DNA of 64,000 nt, taken from contig NC_035448.2 of the NCBI RefSeq assembly GCF_002127325.2, forward strand, positions 120,938,282 to 121,002,281, read 5' to 3'. The stretch comes from Helianthus annuus (lineage: Eukaryota; Streptophyta; Magnoliopsida; Asterales; Asteraceae). Under the pieces are notes generated by a model. That model made no database searches. It saw only the letters and a program-made list of their open reading frames with translations, and was not told the DNA's origin. This document shows positions 37,501 to 47,690 of the stretch, piece after piece; the first letter of the stretch is position 1, and every line of letters begins with the position of its first letter. The translations under genes were made by a program, and so were the position numbers.

Positions 37501-40272
37501 GTATTGTGTTTCTCTGAGGATTCCAGCTTCTACCAACTTCCGCACCTCTCTAACAACCGCTGCCCTCCGATCCGGAGCCATACTGCGTTTACCTTGCGCG
37601 ACCGGCTTAATGCCCGGAAGTGTTGCTAGCTTATGTTCCGCCTTATCGCGGGGTATTCCTGTCATGTCAGAATGTTCGAAGGCAAAGACATCGACATTCC
37701 TTCTCAGCAGTTGTTTCAAATCATTTTTAACCTCGGGAGAAAGGCTGTCTCCGATTATGACCGTCTGATCTGGATGGCGTGTGCTCAATACCCATCTTTC
37801 TGGACCAACGGCTCCAGTGGGGCCTTGCCGACATCTTTTGGCGTTTAGTACCTCCCCTAGTTTGTCACGGAAAATTGTCGCAATGCCCCGCGGGGTAGGG
37901 AACTTCATGAATCCTCGCGCCATAGAGACTATAGCGTCCAATTTCCCCAGAGTGAATCTTCCAATGATCACATTGTGGTATGACTCAGCGCGTACCACAA
38001 GGAAAGTTAGGAGTATGGTTCTTTCTCTGGGTTCTTGTCCAAACGTAACCGGGAAGGTGATCTAACTAATAGGGTCAACCTTTTCGCCTGTGAATCCTTT
38101 AATGGGAGCGTGCACCGATTCGAGCAACTTTCTATCCTCTGGTTGCATTCTATTGAAACAATGCTCATAGATAATGTCTTCTGAGCTCCCGGTGTCGACC
38201 AGGATTTGCCTCATGCGGTAATCTCCGACTGCAGCGGATATAATCAGGGTGTCAGTCGTGAGGTGTAAATCTTCCCCACGAGGTTCGATGGTCATGGTTG
38301 CTGACATCCAGGGTTCGAGCGCGGAGAAACTTCGTTTTGCCCCTTTTCCCTTGTCCGCGTGTACCATATTCAATTCTCGCGGTCTCTTACCAGCCGCCTT
38401 ATCGTTCTCTTCCTTGACGACGGGCGGGCCCTGCTTGATATCCCTTACTAGGTGTGCCAATTTACCCTCTTTCACAAAATATTCGATCTGCCTTTTTAGC
38501 TGAAAGCAGTCGTTTGTATCGTGGTCGCTCCCTTTGTGGTATTCACAGTATTTACTTGTGTCTTTGTTGGGGTTATCTTTCAGAGGCTTTGAAGGATTGA
38601 ACTTGAGATTCTCCGAAGCTAAGATCTCTGCCGGTGTCTTGCTCAGGTTAGGGTAGTCAGATCGAGGTTTCGAAGACTCATTCCTTGAATAGGTGTTTCG
38701 GTGTCTATCATATCGCAAGTCCGTCTTGTCATTCCTTTGGTATCGATCTCCTCTACCCCTACCTTTAGATCCTGGCTGCTCCCTGTCTTCTTGGTTTTTC
38801 AGGGCCTCCTTTTTCCTATTGGCTGCATGACTGGCGGCTACTGCCTTTTCTTGTATGACATACACTTTAGCTATCCGAAGTACTTCATCGATGGTTGGCG
38901 GTACGCCGTCCCTTCCATGAAGTGTTCTCAAAAACTCGTCGTCGTTTACTCCTTGTAGGAAGGCTCCACATGCTAGGTCGTTTGTCACGCCCGGGATTGC
39001 CAGGCTTTCTTTGTTGAATCTAACAATAAAATTTTCCACCGTTTGATTGTCTCGCCGACGGATGTGGAGGAGTTCGTTCCTATCCTTCGTGTGCCTGTGC
39101 TGCTGGCTGAACTGCAGGATGAATTTGGATTCTAGATCTTCAAAACTGTCTATTTCGCCAGTGGGCAGACTGTCCCACCAGACCCGTGCCGCGCCTACCA
39201 GTGTTTGTACAAACATTTTGCACCATAGGGGCATGGGCCAACAGGCTACCTCCCCGGCACTTTTGAATAGGTTAAGATGGTCATCAGGGTCACCTAGACC
39301 ATCATATTTGCCTACAGTTTGAGGCATCTTGGGTTTCTCCTTAATAGAGGCTTCTGCTATTCTTCTGGTGAACTTGGACTTGAAAGTCGCATCCACCGGC
39401 TTGTAAGGTCTGGTGAGTTCGTCTTCTTCTACATTGATAGGTTGTACTGGAGGAATGATTCCGTTCTGGCTTACACCCAGAGTGATCGAGGGTTGAGCCA
39501 AAGTAAAGTTTAGCATGGGACTGGGACCCCCGTGAAGAGAATCTGGGTCTAGATGTGTTTCCTCTATCATAAATTGGTTCCGCTGTTGGTGGGGTTTGAG
39601 TGTAAACCGGTTGTGACGCTGGAAAAGCCCACCAAGGCGGCATATAAGCCGCGTATGGCGATCGAGTGTTGCCTTGTGTGGCTCCCTGGGTTGTGCACAT
39701 TGAGTTACCGTATGGGGGTAAGTACCCATACGGGGGTGCGTAACAGTACCCAGGGAAATATGCCTGATTTCCCGGTGTGACAGGAGCGTTCATAATTCCT
39801 GCTGGCATAATAACCGGTTGGTGAGGTGGCGTTGACAGTGCCGCTGTTAATGCTGTAGAATACAAAAGCGGCATGGAGTAAGTAACCGAAGGTTGGTAAT
39901 ACTGGGCATGCTGGCCTGTGGTATAACGATGCTTGGGTTTGCCGATGTGATAACGGGCATAGAGCTAAGGCGTGAGATCTGCGCACTGGTGGTTGCCATT
40001 GGGCTGAACATGCTACCGCCGGTTATACTTGGTCCCCCCGATTGCAACCGTGAGGACGTGTAGGGAAACAGATCTGCTACCTTAGTCCCCGAGGAGACGG
40101 CGGTGGTGTTTGTAAAACTTGGCGGTGGTCCTTCCGCCTCGAACTCCAGGTCAAGCGACCTGGTAATGGCCGGAGAGGCCAGTGTAGTGGAGACAGGGCC
40201 TGCTCCCAACACCGGGTTGTTGTTTGTCTTTGTTTGGTTTGGGGTAACTGCTACGTTCCGATCACTTGCCAT
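34579..40272 (-). pseudogene. Tat-lineage gag-pol polyprotein with premature stops
   Basis: One long minus-strand frame from the ATG at 40272, 30 bp from the primer site, to TAA near 34579. Gag has a Retrotrans_gag-like core (AARVWWDSLP, about 39210) and a CEYHKGSDHDTNDC knuckle-like motif (about 38540). Protease keeps LVDTGSSEDI (about 38200). RT keeps FLDVYKGYHQIKM and YVDDLV (about 37140). RNase H follows, then a second RNase H-like domain (NNEAEYETLLAGL, about 36160), a Tat hallmark. Integrase has an HHCC-like region, WAADIVGPF, SDNGT and the QVERANRS glutamate. In-frame stops occur at about 38062 (TAG), 36631 (TAG), 36278 (TAG), 36272 (TGA) and 35215 (TAG). The proline-rich gag N-terminus (about 39600-39960) shifts frame. 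The element can no longer make its own polyprotein. Confidence 0.92.
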
Positions 40273-40300
40273 GGGGTTCAATCTGATTGTTACCGAAAAG

Positions 40301-40319
40301 GTCCCACGGATGACGCCAA
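40301..40319 (-). other. Tat primer-binding site
   Basis: Next to the 5' LTR the minus strand reads TTGGCGTCATCCGTGGGAC, whose TGG matches a tRNA CCA end. I could not assign the tRNA with confidence. Confidence 0.65.
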
Positions 40320-40756
40320 TGAAGAAACACTGACCTTAACAGTAGTATGCGACTAAGACTTCAACGATCAGTGACCCGAACGGTTAGCTGCAAAACAGAA
40401 ACATCGTTAGGACTCGTTACAGGAATGGGGTTATTCCTTTAACCACCCTCCGGCGTGAGAATAAGTCTCGGTTTATGGGAGTAAAGATGAAGAGAAGAGT
40501 TGTATGAGAACAAGATGATCCATACCTTATATGTTTACCTCTATTTATAGTTTTGCTATTAGGGTTTCCCCTAACTTAGGATGGATTCCGATAAGTTAGG
40601 GATTTGCATGATCTTCCCAAAAAGTTGAAGATTTAGTTGTGTATCCTTCCATGCGAAGATGAAATATTCTAGAATAACCGTTTATAATTATTTGTTTACA
40701 ATAAAATAATAGGTAATGACCGGGTCAGGTTAGCCGATACGGGTCATACCTCGTCA
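40320..40756 (-). repeat. Tat 5' LTR (intact)
   Basis: 437 bp, uninterrupted, starting TGAAGAAACACTGACC and ending CCTCGTCA on the plus strand. A TATA box (TATAAATAG on the minus strand) lies at 40541-40549. Confidence 0.93.
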
Positions 40757-41100
40757 TACGGGTTGAATAAATTTAACTTTATATATCAAATAATAAAAAA
40801 GTTATATTTTTAAAAACTCATGTATTACACGGGTTGGATAAATGTAATTTTGTATAGTAATGTATAAAAAAGTTCAAATAATAAAAAAGTTATATTTTTA
40901 AATACCTCATGTATTACACGGGTTGGATAAATGTAATTTTGTATAGTAAATAATAAAAAAATTATATCTTTAAAAACCCCGTGTATTACACGGGTTGAAT
41001 AAATGTAATTTTGTATAGTAAATAATAAAAAGTTATATCTTTAAAAAACCTCGTGTAATACACGAGTTAAGTTCTGATTAATTTTAGATTTTGATTTCCT
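40757..41100. repeat. Hairpin-unit array of the minus-strand Helitron
   Basis: At least four ~72-75-bp units, each with a CCCGTGTATTACACGGG-type palindrome, then TTGAATAAATGTAATTTTGT and AT-rich sequence. The array continues across the Tat insertion into 17349-17569. Confidence 0.85.
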
Positions 41101-42192
41101 GCATTTTCTCTCCTATTAAATAATAATAATAATTTTTCGCTCCTTAAAATTACATCTTAAGTCATATTCTTATTTTTATAAAACATATTTAAAAAAATAT
41201 ATAATATTTTATTTAAAATAAATATATTTAAAACATATTACTAAAGATTAAATATATTTAAAACATATTACTGATTATAAAGAGTCATAGACAATTTGAA
41301 TATGTTGCCTAAATTTGAATGTAAAAGTATAAACGTAAATATTAAAAAAAATCTCTCTACGATATAATTAAACTATAATGTAACCTATTCCTATATCAAA
41401 GGAAATATATTATAAAAATAATAATTTAATATTAATAGTATATTTTCTAAGTAAGTTATTAATAGCGTATATATATAACTCTTAAATAATAATATAATCT
41501 AACATGAGTACATGACTCTTTTTATTATCAGTATTTTTAATAATTATATATATTTAATGGATATCTCTTCGTATATTGGATAAATAATTATTTAATTTTA
41601 AATAATTATTTAATTTTGATGGGCTAAAAAATAGATGGCTCCAATGAGTGACATGTGTCCTATAAATGGTTTCTTTTATTATAGAGTATAGATTTCTTTA
41701 ATCATCTCATACTTGAATTCAACCTCCAAACCTAAGTGGTTCTAAAGATTTTGTCTTTGCCAAAACTTGTGTACAATGTTTAGAACAAGTAAGATACTAG
41801 AACAAAAACATTATACAAAAGTATCACCCCATCCATCTACATGTTGGTCTCCAGCCACACTTGCAGCGGATAAACATGGCATCGAAGACTCGATGGTCAT
41901 GATGATCAAACGAATATACAGAGATGATATTTGAATAAGAAAACTGAAAATGAAAGGAATGGACAATTTGGATGATGGCAAACTGTCTTGGTATCGGAAT
42001 ACATCGCCGGACCATACATATATATATGTGATGATTTTGGTAGTTTGATATTGGCGGGAATAACTGCCTTTGGCAGTTTAAAATACACCCGCTTATCATC
42101 ATCACCATCACTTATCATAACTACTGAATTCATAAGTTATAAGTTAATATATACATAACAAACATAATTATGTTTAATTATCGGTTCTAATA

Positions 42193-42206
42193 CTTTCCCC
42201 TAAACT
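42193..42206 (-). other. Polypurine tract of the ARID element
   Basis: The minus strand reads AGTTTAGGGGAAAG immediately before the 3' LTR. Confidence 0.8.
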
Positions 42207-42313
42207 TGATTGTGTTTGGCTGCGTACATAAGCACACTCCGATTTGCTTCATCAACGGCCTTCATCGCCTCCTTGAAGTCAAATCTACTTCATTTCTTGT
42301 GCACCTTCCAAGC

Positions 42314-43675
42314 TCATTCCCAATCATTCCCCGCATACAGGGCATAATGATCCATGGCAGCTTCATCTTTAACAGCATCAACACTCGAACTTCTCTCATG
42401 GTAGCCGGCCGATGAGGGTTCCCCTTCCTTCATCATTTCTTTGTTAAACACCTTTTCTTGAACGCTTTTAAACCTGTAATAGTATACCAAGACATCGAGA
42501 TGCATAGCATAAATTATTCTCATGTATTCACCGTCATGGTATTCGTATCCCATATCCTTAGCAATCACTGGCCACATATTGTTGTCGGTCACACTCCGGT
42601 ATCCACCGTCTCTTTCCACTATCATGTACAGGCCCAACAGATCCATCTTCTTGTTATCAGCTGTAAGTGGAGGGATTGGCCTCGTTGTGATTCCTAGTTT
42701 GATGGTTATGAACCACGTCAACATCTCTTCAAATTTCCTTTCCAATTCGTGTTTGTATTTAAACACAAACTTACTGTCTTCCATCATCTCCAGTAATGAT
42801 TTACAATCAGTGAAATCATGGAACTCCATTGCTCTTATGATCATCACACTCCAGTCGGGCACTTGAGAGGATAAGTTTAAATCCTCGAAATAGGAATTTA
42901 AATAACTTTCTTTGTGTTTTTCATTCACATCATTCAGATCCATTACCCTCTGTTTTTCCTTTAAACACAATTCCTCTTCTTTTGACAATCCAGACATTTC
43001 ATTTACTGTGCTTACCACCGGCGCGGAGAACATCGGAAAAATCTTGCAAGTGTCTCCGGTTTTATTAACCATGTATCCTTGCATGGTTAATTGATTCATG
43101 CTCAAAACATTCCGATCAAGTTCCGGCGTATAGAAAACGCTTTGAATTCTTAATTGTTCATTATTCGATTTTATTTCAACAGCCCCTATACCCCGAATGA
43201 AAAGAAAATCGTTTTCCCTAGACTTGGTCTCAACCCCAACTAAATGTTTTATACGTTTGAATACATTTAAGTTTCCGGCATAATGGTGAGAGAATGCAGA
43301 ACTAACATACCATATATCGCCCCACTGGCCGCCTTCTGTGCCGATGACAATCATTTCATCACGGCAAACTGCATCACTCCCTTGGTTCTGAATTCCGGCA
43401 TTAACCGCTTGATTTATCAGTTGAGTTGCTTCGTTATTTTCTTTTGATTTACACGAGTATATTTGATGTCCGGGCTGGTGGCAATAATAACATAGTCTCA
43501 CCCGGTGAACCCTTCTTTCTTTTTCATTATGTTCGTCAATGCAGTGTTGACAGGGTAATGTTGTTGACGTGGATCTGATTTCTACACTCTTTCCCGATGT
43601 GGCTCTGATACCACATTGTTGGTCTCCAGCCACACTTGCAGCGGATAAACATGGCATCGAAGACTCGATGGTCAT
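42314..43675 (-). CDS. CCHC zinc-knuckle / Copia-protease-like / ARID fusion protein
   Basis: An uninterrupted frame of 453 codons from the ATG at 43675 (the frame stays open to 43912). Residues 62-75 form a CX2CX4HX4C knuckle (CYYCHQPGHQIYSC) with an extra CQHC just before it. Residues about 121-214 match the Copia segment around the aspartic protease (WYVSSAFSHH ... VFYTPELDRNVLSMNQL), but the catalytic aspartate position holds serine, so the protease is probably dead. Residues about 311-409 look like an ARID/BRIGHT DNA-binding domain: LDLYxLV-like LLGLYMIVERDGGYRSVTD, then WPVIAKDMGY and a Tyr-rich last helix. The tail is acidic. Proteins joining CCHC and ARID exist in Asteraceae annotations as far as I recall. 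The start lies inside the 5' LTR and the primer site is translated. The role is unknown; DNA targeting of a gag-like particle is one speculation. Confidence 0.8.
   Translation of the reverse strand: MTIESSMPCLSAASVAGDQQCGIRATSGKSVEIRSTSTTLPCQHCIDEHNEKERRVHRVRLCYYCHQPGHQIYSCKSKENNEATQLINQAVNAGIQNQGSDAVCRDEMIVIGTEGGQWGDIWYVSSAFSHHYAGNLNVFKRIKHLVGVETKSRENDFLFIRGIGAVEIKSNNEQLRIQSVFYTPELDRNVLSMNQLTMQGYMVNKTGDTCKIFPMFSAPVVSTVNEMSGLSKEEELCLKEKQRVMDLNDVNEKHKESYLNSYFEDLNLSSQVPDWSVMIIRAMEFHDFTDCKSLLEMMEDSKFVFKYKHELERKFEEMLTWFITIKLGITTRPIPPLTADNKKMDLLGLYMIVERDGGYRSVTDNNMWPVIAKDMGYEYHDGEYMRIIYAMHLDVLVYYYRFKSVQEKVFNKEMMKEGEPSSAGYHERSSSVDAVKDEAAMDHYALYAGNDWE
43602..43613 (-). other. Primer-binding site (tRNA-iMet type), inside the ORF
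   Basis: The minus strand reads TGGTATCAGAGC, complementary to the initiator methionine tRNA 3' end. It lies within the open reading frame, encoding part of CGIRA. Confidence 0.85.
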
Positions 43676-43976
43676 GATGATCAAACGAATATACAGAGAT
43701 GATATTTGAATAAGAAAACTGAAAATGAAAGGAATGGACAATTTGGATGATGGCAAACTGTCTTGGTACCGGAATACATTGCCGGACCATACATATATAT
43801 ATATATGTGATGATTTTGGCGGTTTGATATTGGCGGGAATAACTGCCTTTGGCAGTTTAAAATACACCCGCTTATCATCATCACCATCACTTATCATAAC
43901 TACCGAATTCATAAGTTATAAGTTAATATATACATAACAAACATAATTAAGTTTAATTATCGGCTCTAATACTACA

Positions 43977-44979
43977 CCCTTATATCAGTACACAGAGAGT
44001 TACTCAGTCATATTGAATGATACCACTCCAAATTATGTTCCTTTACCCTGTTCTTGATCCATGTGAAGGATACCAGCTGCAGCTCAGTAAAGATCTTCTC
44101 GGTTACTACCTGAGAAAATTAAAGCATTTCTTACTTTCCATATCTCCCAACATGTCGCTAAAAAGATTGTTTGTAGAATTTTTTTTTCTTGAGCTTTGAC
44201 ACCTCCAACTGCTTGTGTGAGTTCAGCAAATCTCTCAGGCTGAGATATATGGAATCCTGCACCAATTACATACTATATTCCACACTCTAGTCGCCACATA
44301 GCATTTCACAAAAAGATGATCAGAGTCTTCATCTTGTTCACCGCATAGTCTACATATTGTGATGGACATGCCGTTTCTGCAGATTTTTCAGTGTGGCTAA
44401 TCTGTTATGGCTACCTCTCCACGCAAAAATATTAGTTTTCTTTGGAGCCTAATTCACCCAATCGGTGTGGGGGGGGGGGATATGGTGCACTTCCACCGAT
44501 CATCGAATAAGGATTAAACTTTACCCTTCCCAAGTTTTGAACCCGGGTCACTTCTCTAACTTTAGCATAAATCAACCACTCCGCCACACACCATTTTAAT
44601 CCTATATCAAACTGTTATCTTATTATTAACACGATTAAAGAATATCATTAACTTTTAAATAATTATTATAAAAATGCACATGATATATACATATTTAAGA
44701 AAATAATAATAAACTCAATTGGGTATACAATCGGGTAAACGGGTATACTTTATCGGGTAATCGGGTCGGGAAATGGATATGTCACTAAATCCCAAACCCG
44801 TCCTAAACCCGCGAAAAAAATAAAAGCTAATCCCAAACCCGTCCCAAATGTGTCGGGTATCAGATTTGCCCATCAGGTTTGGGTTTCATTGCCATCCCAA
44901 AATAACTTGTTCAGATGCTTCTTTTATCATTGAAGAATCTATTTAAAATTAGGAAACTTTTGAAAGCAATTTAGATTAA
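43977..44979. other. Spacer with LINE remnant
   Basis: Apart from the LINE remnant (44000-44460), a G9 run at about 44470 and GGGTAA-rich sequence around 44720-44880, nothing recognisable is seen. Confidence 0.5.
44000..44460 (-). pseudogene. Decayed LINE zf-RVT region
   Basis: The minus strand, with stops and shifts, reads RGSHNRLATLKNLQKR at the start of a zinc-binding RT C-terminal (zf-RVT) region, and FTWIKNRVKEHNLEW near its end. Both are typical of the tail of plant L1-type LINE ORF2 proteins. At least five stops interrupt it and the RT core is absent. Dead remnant. Confidence 0.6.
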
Positions 44980-46016
44980 GGGGTTGTTTGGCAACTTCTG
45001 AATGATTAAGTGTTGAACCAGTAAGAGGTCTGAATTATAAAGGTGCAGTTTGTTTTTTAAGAGGTATGATTCATGTACAGTTTGTTTTTTAAGAGGTATG
45101 ATTTATGTGCAGTTTGTTTTTTAAGAGGTAAAATGTTTGTAGTCTACGGACCAAATATGTAGCTGAAGAGGTGGACTACACCTCTGCAGTCTGCAAGAAG
45201 AAGACTGTTTGTTTTTTAACTTCTGCAAACTATTAAAAAATTTCTGAAATTTAACACAAAAAATCAGCAAAGTACCAACAAATTTATGAAATTTAATACC
45301 AAAAAACTCAAAAGTAACACCAAAATTCAGCAACAAACCACCAAATTTCTGAAATTTAACACTCAAAAAACTGAAAATTAACATAACACATACCTTAGGG
45401 AGGAGAGGAGAGCAATGGGCTGTAGTTGTTGCTGCTTGTTGTTGAGGGAGGAGGGGTGGTCGACAACGGCGCTTGGGGGAGGTGGGGTGGTCGACGGCGG
45501 AGCTTGAGGAGAGGAGTGGGCTGTGGAGAGTGGTTGAGGTGACGGTGGCTGAAGAGAGTGGGGGAGGTGACTGTGGCTGTGGAGAGTGGCGGAGGTGACG
45601 GTGGCTGTGGAGAGTGGGGGAGGTGACGACGGCTGTGAAGAGTGGGGTAGGTGGCGACGTTGTGGAGGTGGCGGAGTGGGCGGTGATGTGGAGGTGGCGG
45701 AGGTGGCGGCTGGGAGGAGGAAGGGGTGTAGGAGAAGGTGCTTGGGTTTGTGTAGAAGGAGGAGCATCTGTGTTTTGAAAATAGGACAGAGGAGAAAAAA
45801 AGGTTAGAAGAGGAGAGTCCACATCTGCACCAAAAAGCGGACGCGGAGCCCTTTTTAATGAAAGGTCTTCAAGAAAACAAACAGTTTTCAAACCCAAAGG
45901 TCTGTGTGTGGTCTGCGTGATGCAGACATAAGAGGCCAGAGAGCTCTTTTTGGAAAAAAAAAAAAAAACAAACAACCCCTAAGTGTTGAATCAGTAAGAG
46001 CTAAACAAACAACCCC
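44980..46016. mobile_element. Harbinger-like MITE split by a nested relative
   Basis: Outer ends are GGGGTTGTTTGGCAACTTC and inverted AAACAAACAACCCC, with TAA/TTA flanks. They match the family at 10587. Without the nested element only about 95 bp remain. Confidence 0.6.
45041..45979. mobile_element. Nested TIR element with GGTGGC-rich core
   Basis: Ends are AGGTGCAGTTTGTTTTTT and inverted AAAAACAAACAACCCC with a TAA duplication. The core (about 45400-45770) is a G-rich minisatellite with ~32-bp units containing GTGGCTGTGGAGAGTGG. The long Pro/Thr/Ser-rich frame on the minus strand is a product of this repeat and is not called as a gene. Confidence 0.6.
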
Positions 46017-46019
46017 TTA

Positions 46020-47690
46020 CTCTATTGACCTCTATTGGCTAGAGAGAATGTTAAAGATGCGAAACGTTGTAAAAAAAGGTAAGAAGGAAAGTGCTAGTAG
46101 GTGTGCATAATTTCTAAGGGTTTGAGTAGCAATATCGTGCCCAAAATGTTGTATATCACGACACCTTCATCTACTTTATAACATTAGTGTGTTTTACCTT
46201 CACAATATACACATATACATGTGTGCTACGATGCTTATATACACACCTATGTGTTAGGAAGATTGAATTGAGAACATAAATAAGCATGAACTAAAGAAAT
46301 CACTTTTTGGCTCATGAAAATCAAGATCTTTGACTTCTTAACACCAAAATGGTATAATTTTAATCCATTATTTTGTTTATATTAATAGCTATAATGGGTC
46401 AACATTTTAGTTAGGTTTATTATTATTAATAGCTATAATGGGTCAAGATTTTAGTTAGGTTTATTATTATTATGGGCCTAAGACCACATGTATTTGGTTG
46501 AAATGTTATGAAACGATGTCAATGTAAAAAAGTCGAACGTGTATGCAATGTTGTGTGTAATGATAAATGATGAACATGTGTTAATCATTGTGTTCTTGAT
46601 TTCCAACAATATACGGTTAAAATGTTTCTTACATATTATTGAACAACACCGGTTCTAATTTGTGTGGGATTAGAATCAAGGGGATGGTCTCAACAGGGGA
46701 TTAATCTCTAATCTTTTCTTGATCAACAAGGTTTATAGCGATTGCCAAACAAAATAATGTGAAGGTCGTTACGAGAAGGAGGGGGTTCTTCAAGTAACCA
46801 CCATCCGGTCGACAAAAGCCAAATACCATCTATAGACCTAATCGAACACTAGGGCATTGGAATCGCCGTCAATCGAAGATCCAACTGAATATAACAACGC
46901 CAAGTACTTTTTCTTCTCTTGCTCTATGTTAGTCTTCTTGAATGGACAGAGATGTTGATGTAAGAGGTTGGTTTCCTGCCTTTTTGTTATTTTGAAATTG
47001 AAATTCCTGTGCTTTGTTACCATTTGCAGGAAGAACATTGTTTCGAACTCAAAATCCCGGTATTAATTTCTCATCAATATTATCTTTTTAAAGATGCATT
47101 CATAATCTTGAATCGAACATTTAGGTTTCTGCAATCAACTGTTTATCTTTTTAAAAATGTTAAGCATAAAAACTTTCTTACTTCAATTGTTACATTTCTA
47201 ACAGCCAGTTACGTAATGTTACATTAAAAAATGACAAGATCTTGGAGGTTCATAACTTTAAAATAATCAAAATCAAGTATGTTTATATCTATTAACACCT
47301 AGCTAATCTAACACACAAAAAGATAAAGACATTCTTATAACTATGTTTAAAAATATGAACATCGCTGGACCTTGACTCACACCGAATTTGTCAAAAAACT
47401 TCCACCGAATTTGTTTAGCAACACCGGATCTTGAAACCACCACCAGATCTTTTAAAAATCGCTAACACACCAGATTTGGTAACCACCGCTAAGATGGTGG
47501 TGTTGTGGGTGTTCTTTTTAATCTGGAACAAAAATTTTGGTGGTTTTGAGTGAATTTTTTAATTTGGAACAAAAGCAATTTTTTAATTTGGTGGTTTTTA
47601 ATTTGAGTGAATTTTTTAAATCTTGATTAGAGGAGAGAGGAATGAGAAGGTAAAGTTTATAAAAAAAAACAATGGTGATGGATGTTTCGG
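46020..47690. other. Intergenic DNA, no gene recognised
   Basis: Short open frames show no recognisable motifs. A tandem duplication of ~48 bp containing AATAGCTATAATGGGTCAA lies at about 46384-46470. Confidence 0.5.

Larger units (their letters stand above)
17575..40756 (-). mobile_element. Tat-lineage Ty3/Gypsy LTR retrotransposon with antisense ORF
   Basis: A complete element in minus orientation flanked by the 5-bp duplication TACGG (17570-17574 and 40757-40761). The LTRs are 437 bp each once the solo LTR is removed. A primer-binding site lies beside the right (5') LTR and a polypurine tract beside the left (3') LTR. gag-pol is on the minus strand, with RT, RNase H, a second RNase H-like domain and integrase in Gypsy order. 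An antisense ORF lies between pol and the 3' LTR, a known Tat-lineage feature. Two later insertions (17776-20902 and 24515-33650) split it; without them it is about 10.9 kb. LTRs differ at roughly 15 of 437 positions by eye, so it is moderately old. Confidence 0.92.
16280..41692 (-). mobile_element. Minus-strand Helitron, inflated by nested insertions
   Basis: Read on the minus strand, it starts A|TCTATACTCTATAATAAAAG (at 41692) and ends with the hairpin CCCGTGTAATACACGGGG, a short spacer and CTAG|T (CTAG at 16280-16283). It is interrupted by a plus-strand Helitron (16318-17348) and a Tat retrotransposon (17575-40756 plus 5-bp duplication). Removing both leaves about 1,195 bp and restores an uninterrupted array of ~72-75-bp units across both junctions, which independently confirms the structure. 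It encodes no protein of its own. Confidence 0.85.
41842..43971 (-). mobile_element. Compact LTR retrotransposon carrying a CCHC-ARID ORF
   Basis: 2,130 bp with LTRs of 351 bp (41842-42192) and 355 bp (43617-43971), flanked by the 5-bp duplication CTACA (41837-41841 and 43972-43976). In minus orientation the 5' LTR is followed after 3 nt by the tRNA-iMet primer site TGGTATCAGAGC, and the 3' LTR is preceded by AGTTTAGGGGAAAG. The LTRs start TATTAG and end CCAACA, so the ends are TA...CA, not TG...CA. They differ at about 8 positions plus an (AT)2 indel. There is no RT, RNase H or integrase, so it must move in trans. The gag/protease-like ORF suggests a Copia origin. Confidence 0.88.

Noticed and set aside
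35476..39780. Many plus-strand frames across gag-pol
   Set aside because: They are reverse-strand shadows of the minus-strand polyprotein, which has unmistakable RT and integrase motifs.
45121..45975. Long proline/serine/threonine-rich open frame on the minus strand
   Set aside because: It is the translation of a GGTGGC/GTGGAG minisatellite inside a TIR element. Two frames are open at once, and no domain or gene structure is seen.
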